Positions 50,501 through 57,992 of a DNA stretch of 64,000 nt are shown in pieces. Below the pieces are notes generated by a model. It saw only the letters and a list, made by a program, of their open reading frames with translations, did no database searches and was not told where the DNA came from. The stretch is taken from positions 1-64,000 of the forward strand of contig CAZULM010000005.1 of the NCBI GenBank assembly GCA_964621185.1. The letters are read 5' to 3'. The stretch is from M3007 sp964621185. Lineage in GTDB: Bacteria; Bacteroidota; Bacteroidia; Chitinophagales; Saprospiraceae. Made by a program: the position numbers and the translations under genes. Numbering within the stretch: the first letter of the stretch is position 1; each line of letters starts with the position of its first letter.

Positions 50501-52091
50501 CTTCAGGCAGGAAATCGCCCGTAAAAGGCGTAGCAGAGGCTGGCGCTTGCGGCCCTGGGAAATTGATCGGGACGGTGGCTGTGGGCGTGAAACAGGTATT
50601 GGTATAGTTGTCGCCGCTGCCCCCATTGTCGGTCGAAAGCTCCAACACTTGGCCACCAGGCGACAGGAGGAATATGTCCAGGTCGTCGTCGTATTGGTGC
50701 AGGATATTCATGCAAACGGAGCGCACCACGCCTGGCCCCAGTTTAGTAGGCTGTACGCCCGCAACGTTGATGGAGGAAGTGATCCCCTGTGCATTGTCAG
50801 GTATGGCCAGCACTTGTGCGTTGGTGAATGTAGGCGGTTGCGGTGTGGGCACGGGTACGGTTGCGTTCAACAATATCGGCGACCCTGGTGTGCAAATGGT
50901 GGTATCCTGCATTATCGGGGGCAGGATGGGGTTGTCGCGCAGGTAAAGGCGAACGGTGTCGTAATTACATGCGTCAATTTTAACGGAGAAAACGATTTCT
51001 TCGATGTTCTCCGTCAGGTTGTCCTGGATGGCTGAAATCGGGAAAGAGATTTGGGTTTGTCCGGCGGGAATAACGATGTTGCCGGGCAAGGGCTGGTAAT
51101 CTATGCCAGGGGTAGCGGTGCCGAAAGTGCTGACGTTGATCGGGTAATTGGTGGTTTGAGCGTCTCCCAAGGTAAAGGTGATGCTGCCGGGTGTGCAGCC
51201 TTCGGCGATGGAGCCGTCGGCGCTCGGGGTGTTTACCGCTACCCGTAGCGCTGTGGTGCCAAAGCTTTTTGCCTCCAAAAACACCCCGGAATCATACGCC
51301 GAGTCGAACACGTCGGCGATGGCCAGCTTAATGGTATAGGGCTGGCAGGGAGTTACGACCGCCATTGCGGTGAACACATCCGTGAAGCCGTCATAAACGG
51401 GCTGCACCGAGGAGTTGTTGTTGTTGTTGTAATACTGGACGTTGAAGGGCGGGCAAGGGTTCGGCACGGGCCCGTTTTGGTTGTTGAAGGGGTGGATGTT
51501 GTTTATCGCTACGGGCAAGTTCGTGCCGGGAACGCGCGCGATGTTCGTGGGAGTAGGGTATCCAGGCCCCTGGATAAAGAACCCGAATATGTCGTTGAAT
51601 TGGGTGCAGGAATATTCGGGGTATTCCTCCGAGGCAAAACAATAGCGGAAGCGCAGGGTGTCGGCAGTGGGGATAAAGGTGATGGTATAAACAGCTACGT
51701 CGCGCAGGGCGGCAGAGGCGATGTTCGACAGGTTGGCATCAGTGGCAAGGCTTCCATTGCTGTTGCTGGCAAATGCGCCGCCCAAGTCGGTAGGGCCGAA
51801 GCCGATGGCCGGCTTTGAGGCGAAGCCCGAGGTGAGCAGGATGCCCCGGTCGATGCCGATGGACTGAGTGCCACCTGAAAAATAGCCCACAGCCCTCGGC
51901 GCGCCGTTAAAGGTGATGTTGGTGACTTCAACCCCGCTCCCCAGAAACACGTTGGATATCAGGGACTGTGGGGTATAAGGCCCACCACCGGCAGCGTCGA
52001 TGGTTTGCAGGAACTGAGCATTTGAGTTGTGGAAAACGAAAAGGATTGGGGCTGCAAAAAGAAGCTTTTGGAATAGTGTCGTGCGATTCAT
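47571..52091 (-). CDS. Mosaic T9SS surface protein: anchor-L, P-domain, SprB repeats, type B CTD
   Basis: A 1506-residue exported protein. After a signal peptide (MNRTTLFQKLLFAAPILFVF, cleavage near residue 26), residues 26-250 form a choice-of-anchor L domain (RFRYCFASEEYPEYSCTQFN). A Calx-beta-like segment near 290-400 (FTLGDAQTTNYPINVSTFGT) precedes a proprotein-convertase P-domain around 425-570 (HQYDDDLDIFLLSPGGQVLE, PTNGTWRLQVADDFPS). Nine SprB units follow from about residue 640 to 1300 (NGCTDSGSVTINQPAAI pattern). The last 95 residues (VHVPTAFSPNGDLVNDLLLV onward) are a type B T9SS sorting domain like that of the giant adhesin. Here SprB units do not alternate. Likely surface-anchored or released; ligand unknown. 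Confidence 0.92.
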   Translation of the reverse strand: MNRTTLFQKLLFAAPILFVFHNSNAQFLQTIDAAGGGPYTPQSLISNVFLGSGVEVTNITFNGAPRAVGYFSGGTQSIGIDRGILLTSGFASKPAIGFGPTDLGGAFASNSNGSLATDANLSNIASAALRDVAVYTITFIPTADTLRFRYCFASEEYPEYSCTQFNDIFGFFIQGPGYPTPTNIARVPGTNLPVAINNIHPFNNQNGPVPNPCPPFNVQYYNNNNNSSVQPVYDGFTDVFTAMAVVTPCQPYTIKLAIADVFDSAYDSGVFLEAKSFGTTALRVAVNTPSADGSIAEGCTPGSITFTLGDAQTTNYPINVSTFGTATPGIDYQPLPGNIVIPAGQTQISFPISAIQDNLTENIEEIVFSVKIDACNYDTVRLYLRDNPILPPIMQDTTICTPGSPILLNATVPVPTPQPPTFTNAQVLAIPDNAQGITSSINVAGVQPTKLGPGVVRSVCMNILHQYDDDLDIFLLSPGGQVLELSTDNGGSGDNYTNTCFTPTATVPINFPGPQAPASATPFTGDFLPEGPWTDLWDTPNRPTNGTWRLQVADDFPSFQGNLQDWSITFAPTYEITYKWATSADIACLDCPIALINPMASNTYFVTATDIYGCTATDNVHVEITAMSASATVDDQVSCFGGNDGMATASTNIGGLNTYKWSDPTGQTSATATNLPAGNYTVTITNIGGCTATSTVTLTQPPVLDLSTSSQDAVCFGQPSGTASAQVTGGTAPYQYAWSNGQTTANLPSAGSGTYTLVVTDANGCTDSGSVTINQPAAIQASASMVQNVSCFNGNNGQISLTATGGAQPLSYLWSNGQTSQNISGLAVGTYTATVTDANGCTTSLQQAISQPADLTAFATPVAAKCFGANNGELHLDINGGTANYSTVWQGPGGFTGNGAHLLNLIAGNYAATITDQKGCTETLTATVSEPPAIVLSLPPIADTVCFGASNGSATVAPSGGTAPFSFQWNVNGQTNATISGLPSQQYHVTVTDSKGCTKTASTVITQKAQLNAFAQPSLPRCRDGADGSATVISVFYGATPANLNAFNYLWNTSPAQQGITANNLKANQAYSVTLTDADGCTAQYGFTMGNPTGVEASITGFKDVKCNGEATGWAAAKATGGTAPYTWFWGAGTSPTDSIGLGLPAGTTKVTITDAQGCPSVASITLKEPSKLQVQIVPSHVKCFGDRTGTASANANGGTAPYSYNWWNGDQNKNIQQLEAGVFALSVTDANGCLTPASIEITQPAAPLSGTADMEAVRCYGQQNGQVIIAPAGGTPPYLYALDNKPFNGSNIQIGLKAGNYTPRIKDANGCIFDLNPIEVTQMPQMVVDLGPDIRILLGQDTQLLAQVFNYTGAYHLAWAPADSAWLSCMSCPNPSVYSLEHTRYFTVFAIDDLGCRSEDQILISVDKPRRVHVPTAFSPNGDLVNDLLLVHGQKNTTALVFRIYDRWGEMVYEAKDFALNDPNTGWDGNFRGQPMDPGVFIWVLEVEYVDGAREVYKGNTTLIR

Positions 52092-52403
52092 CCGGTGAAT
52101 TTAATTGGTTAGTGACCAGGCAACTTTTCAGAAGATTAAAGCCCGGTAAAGCGGATGAGCGGATTAAGATGCGCATGTTTTCATTTGCACGCCGAAATGT
52201 ACCAAGTTCCTGGAAATTACAGTGCCAAAACCAGGCAAGAATTTTTATTTTAACTTTCAGCGCTTACAAAAAGGCTTCTCTATCCCCAAAATACGGCTTT
52301 TTATCTAATTTTTTAAAATCTTGCCCAGAGGATCAATGTCTTTGTGGAAAAAATAGACCGCCAGAACCAATCGCTATCTCAAACTTCATTTCGCAACATC
52401 GAT
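52092..52403. other. Divergent intergenic region between the mosaic T9SS gene and sppA
   Basis: About 310 bases containing the start regions of both divergent genes. A TGTCTTTG (52337-52344) is a one-mismatch -7 candidate for sppA. I see no hairpin, RNA gene or small ORF. A GTG-started extension of sppA at 52344 is possible but not favoured. Confidence 0.4.
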
Positions 52404-54191
52404 ATGTCACAATTTGTCAAATTCCTGTTCGCTTCCTGTCTCGGCACCGCGCTCGCGCTTGGCCTGCTCACCTTTGTCGGATTCAGCTGGCTGGTTGGCA
52501 TGGCCAGCTCGGCCACTGAAAAGGAGGCCGTGCGCATAAAGCCAAATACCATCCTTGAGCTCGATTTCAAACAGCCTATCCCCGAAAAGACGAACAACCT
52601 CCCGATGGAGCCTTTCGACCTGGAAAACGACCAGATTCTGGGCCTGACGGACATGGTTTCTGCCATACGAAGCGCCAAGGAAGACGCCGATATCAAGGGC
52701 ATCTACTTGAACGCCAGTATTTTGGTGGCTGGGAAAGCTACGGCGACCACCTTGCGCCAAGCCATCGCCGATTTCAAAAGCTCCGGGAAATTTGTGGTCG
52801 CCTACGCAAATTACTATACCCAAGGCGCCTATTACCTGGCCTCAGTGGCCGATAGCGTGCTGATGAGCCCGCAAGGCGCCGTTGACTTCAGGGGCTATTC
52901 CAGCATGATACCGTTCTACAAAGGCATGTTGGACAAATTAGACGTGCAGATGCGCATCTTTTACTGCGGCAAATACAAAAGCGCGACCGAACCGTTCAGG
53001 CTGGAAAAAATGAGCGCGGAAAACAGGCTCCAGACGCGTGAATACCTCACAGCGCTCAACGATATTCTCATGCGCGACATCGCCGCGAGCCGGAACATCC
53101 CAGAGGCTGAACTGCGCAAAGTCGCCGACCGTTTCGACGGGTTCAGCGGCGAAAAGTCGGTACAAACCCGTTTGATCGACCGTTTGGCCTATGAAGACGA
53201 GGTGTTTGCCTTGATCCGCTCAAAACTCGGCCTGAACGAGAAAGACAAATTGAACCGCGTCGATATGGCGGATTATTTCAAGGCAAGGGGCAACAAAATG
53301 GATTTCAGCGTGAAAGACAAGATTGCCGTGCTGTACGCCGAAGGGACCATTTTTGACGGGCAAAAAGGCGAGGCCGGGGATATCTACGACGGCGAATACG
53401 TGAAGATGATCCGCAAAATCCGCAAAGACGACAACATCAAGGCCATCGTGCTGCGCGTCAATTCGCCGGGCGGAAGCTCGCTTTCCAGCGACAACATCCT
53501 GCGCGAGCTGGACCTGTGCCGGAAGGACGGCAAGCCCGTGGTGGTCAGCATGGGCGATGTGGCGGCCTCTGGCGGCTACTACATCGCTTGCCACGCCGAC
53601 AGTATTTTCGCCGAGCCCAGCACCATCACCGGATCCATCGGCGTGTTCGGCATGATCCCTATATTGGACAAAACCATGCGCAACAAGCTCGGAATCACGT
53701 ACGACACGGTGCGGACGGGCAAATACTCTGCCTTCGGCACGCCGTTTTTTGATTTCTCACCAGAGGAATCGGCCATCATTCAAAGCCGGGTTGACGCCAT
53801 CTATGCAGATTTTCTGAACAAGGTGGCCACCGGCAGAAAGCGCAGCCCCGAAGCGATCAACGAAATCGCTCAGGGCAGGGTTTGGCCGGGCCAAAAGGCA
53901 AAGGAAATCGGGCTGGTTGACGACATCGGCGGGCTCGACCGCGCCCTTGCCGCTGCGGCAAAGCTCGCCGGGATAGAAAAATACCGGACCACGGAATTCC
54001 CCCGCACAAAGTCCGGCATAGAACAGCTGCTCGACAAGCTCACCAACAAGAAGGAACGCGACGACAGCGTGAAATCCTGGCTGATCCAACAGGAATTGGG
54101 AGAAATGTACCCTGCCTACAAGGCCATGCGCGACATCCGGCGCAGCAAGGGCATTTTGGCGCGGCTGCCGTTTGAGTTGATTACGAATTAA
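52404..54191 (+). CDS. sppA: Signal peptide peptidase SppA, long (67K) type
   Basis: SppA degrades signal peptide fragments in the inner membrane. The 595-residue protein has the tandem two-domain form of the long type. An N-terminal transmembrane segment (MSQFVKFLFASCLGTALALG) anchors it. The catalytic Lys is Lys129 in SSGKFVVAYANYYTQGAYYL and the nucleophile is Ser389 in VVSMGDVAASGGYYIACHAD, with the family GTITGSIGV-like segment (STITGSIGVFGM) behind it. ATG 52404 gives the membrane anchor directly. Divergent from the mosaic T9SS gene. Confidence 0.96.
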   Translation: MSQFVKFLFASCLGTALALGLLTFVGFSWLVGMASSATEKEAVRIKPNTILELDFKQPIPEKTNNLPMEPFDLENDQILGLTDMVSAIRSAKEDADIKGIYLNASILVAGKATATTLRQAIADFKSSGKFVVAYANYYTQGAYYLASVADSVLMSPQGAVDFRGYSSMIPFYKGMLDKLDVQMRIFYCGKYKSATEPFRLEKMSAENRLQTREYLTALNDILMRDIAASRNIPEAELRKVADRFDGFSGEKSVQTRLIDRLAYEDEVFALIRSKLGLNEKDKLNRVDMADYFKARGNKMDFSVKDKIAVLYAEGTIFDGQKGEAGDIYDGEYVKMIRKIRKDDNIKAIVLRVNSPGGSSLSSDNILRELDLCRKDGKPVVVSMGDVAASGGYYIACHADSIFAEPSTITGSIGVFGMIPILDKTMRNKLGITYDTVRTGKYSAFGTPFFDFSPEESAIIQSRVDAIYADFLNKVATGRKRSPEAINEIAQGRVWPGQKAKEIGLVDDIGGLDRALAAAAKLAGIEKYRTTEFPRTKSGIEQLLDKLTNKKERDDSVKSWLIQQELGEMYPAYKAMRDIRRSKGILARLPFELITN

Positions 54192-54298
54192 TTAATTGTC
54201 AAGTTCAAACGGGAAAAGGGAGAGTTTGATAAGGGCGGTTGAACATCGGGGGAATCCCTTTTCTTCTATTCAAAATCGAAGCAGGCTTGAGTCTTTCA

Positions 54299-56338
54299 TT
54301 ACCGCACGACCAACAGCTTCTCCACAGCACGTGCCCACCTTGATCCATCCTGATAATAAGCTTCCAAAAAGTAAATCCCTTCTGGAACCCTACTCAAAGA
54401 AATCTGCTCAGTTTCCATGTAAGTCCAGCGAAGCAACTCAAGACCTTGTATAGAATACAATACGAAAGAAACCTCAGCGGGTTTAGGGCCATTCCATTGG
54501 ATTTTTATCAGATCGGAACTTGGGTTAGGGAATATGGAATACAGCTTCCCTTGCTTGGTGTCTGGCTCTGCGGTATTGCTGGTTAGACAAAGCTTAATGG
54601 TGTCGGGGGTATCTTTGTATCGGTAAAGGCCGTCTTCAAAAAGGATACACGCATGGCCGGGTGCAAAAACATTAAGCCCTCTGATATATCCACCTGCACG
54701 CGCGCAAGCTTGTTCTTCCCAGGTGATACCACCATCTATGGTCCCAAAAACACCAGAATACCCGCTTGCCCAACCGTGGAGCGAATCCGTAAATTCAACC
54801 TCGGTGATTCCTGTAGCCAATTGTTTCGTCCAGGATTGGCCTCCGTCTGTTGTGTGGTAAACACTGCTTTTGTTGCTCATCCAGCCTTCCACGCTGCTGG
54901 TGAAGCTCAATATTTCACCGTAATTATGCCCTGGGAATTCTTGGACAGTCCATTGCTGCAAGTCATAAGTTTTTCCAAAAACGGTAGTGCTGTTGGGCCA
55001 GGGAAATTGGTTTGTGCCGATAAAATAAACCGTGTCTCCCCCAATATGCTCGAAATCCGTAATAAGCGAGGCAAGCCACGACAATTGAATCTTTTCCCAG
55101 GTTTGTCCCCAGTTTTTTGTCAAAAATAGGTTTTGATAGTGTGCACCTACTACCGCTACACTATCGTTGATCCGCTCAATGGCTGTAACGGAAGGGTTGC
55201 CTCCAATCCCAAATGTTTGGGTTTCCCAATCGGTTCCGTTGTTGGTCCAAAGGATGTCGCTGTAATAATAAGGAGGGCCGGGCTTGTAGATTTGAACGAT
55301 GCCGTGTTCAAAATCCTTAAAATGCAAGTCTGCTACAGGTCGCATAGGGCCTGGGTATGGCACGCTGTCCCAATGTATGCCTCCATCGCTCGTTTTCCAG
55401 ATTTTTTGATCGCTCAATGCCCAGCCGTGTTCAGGGTCTAAGAACTGCATTTTTTTAAAAGTTGCAGGTACTTGATCCAGCGATTTTTGCCAAAAGAAAG
55501 GCGCGTTCACGGCGATCTTTTTGGATGTGGAAAATTCTTGAGGCAGGCAATCGGATTTTGCTTTTAGATAAACGGTATAGCATCCAGGGTTTGCGAAAGT
55601 ATGGCTTGGTTGTGGTTCTGTCGAACTTTCCCCATCGCCAAAATCCCAGAGATAGCTATCTGATTCTTTCGACAAATTGGTAAAATAGTATGTCATGTTT
55701 TCACATGAATAATCGAACGCAGGGCGAGGCCAGGGGCAGAGCAGGGAATTGCAGTCGGCCGAAAATGCCGGGCTGGGATTTTGGTAAATCATGCCAGATG
55801 AATCCCTCAAGCAGATCAATTGCCCATATCCCCCTTCAAAATCAGAAGGCCGTAAAAAGCCCCTATTTATGTCGCCTATACCGTCCACCCAAGTATATGT
55901 CTGAGGATTGAACGGATCAAAAGACTGCAACACCAATTTTTTCCGCAATCCACCGTTTCCCGAAAAGAAAATCCCTTGGTCAATCACTTTCAGGGCGCCG
56001 AGATCGCCCGTGAGGATTGTGTCGCCGATATTTTTTGAAAAGTCGTACAGCAGCACCTGGTTGGCGCAATTGTACAATCGGTAATATTTTCCCATCTCGG
56101 CACGAACAAAGATGGCGTTGCTTAAATTCGGTAGCAACTTGAAGCTGTTCCAGGTTTCCCCGCATAGCACGGTGTCGCCAGAATAGCGCATCGAATTGTT
56201 AGTGTACGTTGCGCAATCGAAAGGGTTGCAAACGTAGATGGAACCGTATTCCATGCCGGGCGTGGGAAAAGGGGTTGTTTGCCCACGGATGCTGGAATAA
56301 AAAAACAGGGGAAGAAGGGATAGCAGGTATTTTAGCAT
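54299..56338 (-). CDS. T9SS type A protein with PKD and Ycf48/BNR-like repeats
   Basis: A 679-residue exported protein. Signal peptide MLKYLLSLLPLFFYSSIRGQ supports ATG 56338. A PKD domain is clear in SYLWDFGDGESSTEPQPSHT (about residues 236-300). The rest resembles a Ycf48/sialidase-like propeller with repeated W-T-x-D-G-G motifs (IWKTSDGGIHWDSV, LTKNWGQTWEKIQ, YHTTDGGQSWTKQ, FGTIDGGITWEEQ). The final 80 residues (IFPNPSSDLIKIQWNG onward) are a type A T9SS sorting domain. Its ligand is unknown. AT-richer than GAPDH and SppA beside it. An inverted repeat (56373-56390/56478-56495) lies just upstream. Confidence 0.87.
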   Translation of the reverse strand: MLKYLLSLLPLFFYSSIRGQTTPFPTPGMEYGSIYVCNPFDCATYTNNSMRYSGDTVLCGETWNSFKLLPNLSNAIFVRAEMGKYYRLYNCANQVLLYDFSKNIGDTILTGDLGALKVIDQGIFFSGNGGLRKKLVLQSFDPFNPQTYTWVDGIGDINRGFLRPSDFEGGYGQLICLRDSSGMIYQNPSPAFSADCNSLLCPWPRPAFDYSCENMTYYFTNLSKESDSYLWDFGDGESSTEPQPSHTFANPGCYTVYLKAKSDCLPQEFSTSKKIAVNAPFFWQKSLDQVPATFKKMQFLDPEHGWALSDQKIWKTSDGGIHWDSVPYPGPMRPVADLHFKDFEHGIVQIYKPGPPYYYSDILWTNNGTDWETQTFGIGGNPSVTAIERINDSVAVVGAHYQNLFLTKNWGQTWEKIQLSWLASLITDFEHIGGDTVYFIGTNQFPWPNSTTVFGKTYDLQQWTVQEFPGHNYGEILSFTSSVEGWMSNKSSVYHTTDGGQSWTKQLATGITEVEFTDSLHGWASGYSGVFGTIDGGITWEEQACARAGGYIRGLNVFAPGHACILFEDGLYRYKDTPDTIKLCLTSNTAEPDTKQGKLYSIFPNPSSDLIKIQWNGPKPAEVSFVLYSIQGLELLRWTYMETEQISLSRVPEGIYFLEAYYQDGSRWARAVEKLLVVR

Positions 56339-56372
56339 AAGTATTGGGTTGAAAATTGCGTTTAATACCAAA

Positions 56373-56495
56373 TTGACGATTGCCGATTACATGCGTGCCG
56401 ATTGTCGAAGTACCCCATGATGTTTGGCATTGCGCCTTGCCCGCACCTCGAAAATCACCCCAACAATCAGCATTCAGGTAATCGCCAATCGTCAA
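56373..56495. repeat. Inverted repeat between gapdh and the PKD-containing T9SS gene
   Basis: TTGACGATTGCCGATTAC (56373-56390) and GTAATCGCCAATCGTCAA (56478-56495) are reverse complements with one mismatch over 18 bases, 87 bases apart. It sits right after the gapdh stop and before the T9SS gene start on the minus strand. Confidence 0.6.
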
Positions 56496-56501
56496 TCAAG
56501 C

Positions 56502-57953
56502 TCAATAATACTGCAACCTCCGCACCCCCGCCAGCTGCTTCGCAAACCGTATCACCTGCCGGGTATAGCCGTACTCGTTGTCGTACCAGACGTACAGCAC
56601 CGCGCCTTTGCCGTCTTTGGAGACGATGGTTGCCGGGGAATCGAAAATAGAGGGCGTGGGGCTTCCCACCAAGTCTGAGGACACCAGTTCGTTGGAAAAG
56701 GAGTACTGGATCTGCTCCACCAGGCCGCCTTTCAGCGCCGCGTCGCGCATGATCTCGTTGATGGCCTCTTTGGTGGTGGCCTTGTTGAGCTGCAAGTTCA
56801 GCACAGCCAGCGACACGTTGGGGGTTGGCACACGGATGGCGTTGCCGGTGAACTTTCCTGACAGTTCGGGCATCACCTTGGCGATAGCGCTCTCTGCCCC
56901 GGTCTCGGTGATCACTAAATTCATGGCTGCCGAGCGACCGCGGCGGTACTTGCTGTGGTAGTTGTCGAGCAGGTTCTGGTCGTTGGTGTAAGAGTGCACT
57001 GTTTCTATATGACCTTTTTCGATGCCTAAGGTTCGGTGCACCACGGCCAGCACCGGCACGATGGCGTTGGTGGTGCAACTGGCTGCCGACCAGATCGTTT
57101 CGCTGTCCACGTCATGGGCCTGGTTGTTCACCCCGTGCACGATGTTGGGGATATCGCCCTTGCCGGGGGCTGTGAGCAAGACTTTGGCGATGCCTTTGGA
57201 TTTCAGGTGGCGGCTCAAGCCCGCTCGGTCGCGCCACACGCCCGTGTTGTCGATCAGCAGGGCGTTGTTTATGCCGAATTTGGTGTAGTTGATGTCTTCC
57301 GGCGCGCCGGCGGAGATCATGTGGATCTTGTGGCCATTCACCCAGATGCACCTTTCCGGCACGTCGGCGATGACGGTGCCGGGGAAATGGCCGTGCACGG
57401 AATCGGAGCGCAACAGGTCGGCGCGCTTGATGATGTCGTCGGGGCTTTTGTCGCGGGTCACGATGGCGCGCAGGCGCAGTTGCTGGCCTTTGCCCGCCTG
57501 GGTGATCAGCTCGCGGGCTGCGATGCGCCCGATGCGGCCAAATCCGTAAAGCACCACGTCCTTGGGCTTGAGGTCGATCTTGTCTTTGCCGATATAGCTG
57601 CTCAATTTGTCCTTGACAAAAGCCAGCTCGTTCGGGTATTTCGATTTTCCCTCCAGCCAATCCACCCCGATGCGCCCGATGTCGAGGCGGGAGGGCGCGA
57701 TGGGGCAGCGGTTGATGGCTTTTGCCAGCTTGAGGGTATCGTGCACGGTGAGCGGCTGCCGCACCACTTCGCGGGCATAGTGGTGTAGTTGCAGCAGCTC
57801 GGAGGCGCTGCGGTCCACCATTTGGTTGCGGAATATGATCAGTTCGATGGACTTGTCGAACCATAGTTTGCCGGTAATGGCGATCAGCTCCAGCGCTGCC
57901 TTTTCGTCCCCAATCCAGGTCTTGAGGTTCTTTTCGTACAATTGTTTTGACAT
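56502..57953 (-). CDS. gap: Glyceraldehyde-3-phosphate dehydrogenase, long form
   Basis: Oxidises glyceraldehyde 3-phosphate to 1,3-bisphosphoglycerate in glycolysis and works in reverse in gluconeogenesis. The 483-residue protein is the long type with an extra N-terminal part of about 120 residues before the Rossmann motif (VVLYGFGRIGRIAARELI), found in several Bacteroidota. The catalytic cysteine is Cys293 in SAASCTTNAIVPVL and the histidine partner sits in the following HSYTNDQN. WYDNEYGYTRQ closes the catalytic core. Single gene, same strand as gcvP. Confidence 0.93.
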   Translation of the reverse strand: MSKQLYEKNLKTWIGDEKAALELIAITGKLWFDKSIELIIFRNQMVDRSASELLQLHHYAREVVRQPLTVHDTLKLAKAINRCPIAPSRLDIGRIGVDWLEGKSKYPNELAFVKDKLSSYIGKDKIDLKPKDVVLYGFGRIGRIAARELITQAGKGQQLRLRAIVTRDKSPDDIIKRADLLRSDSVHGHFPGTVIADVPERCIWVNGHKIHMISAGAPEDINYTKFGINNALLIDNTGVWRDRAGLSRHLKSKGIAKVLLTAPGKGDIPNIVHGVNNQAHDVDSETIWSAASCTTNAIVPVLAVVHRTLGIEKGHIETVHSYTNDQNLLDNYHSKYRRGRSAAMNLVITETGAESAIAKVMPELSGKFTGNAIRVPTPNVSLAVLNLQLNKATTKEAINEIMRDAALKGGLVEQIQYSFSNELVSSDLVGSPTPSIFDSPATIVSKDGKGAVLYVWYDNEYGYTRQVIRFAKQLAGVRRLQYY

Positions 57954-57992
57954 ATAATTTGATTTTATTTGACCGGTTGAATGGTGGTAGGC

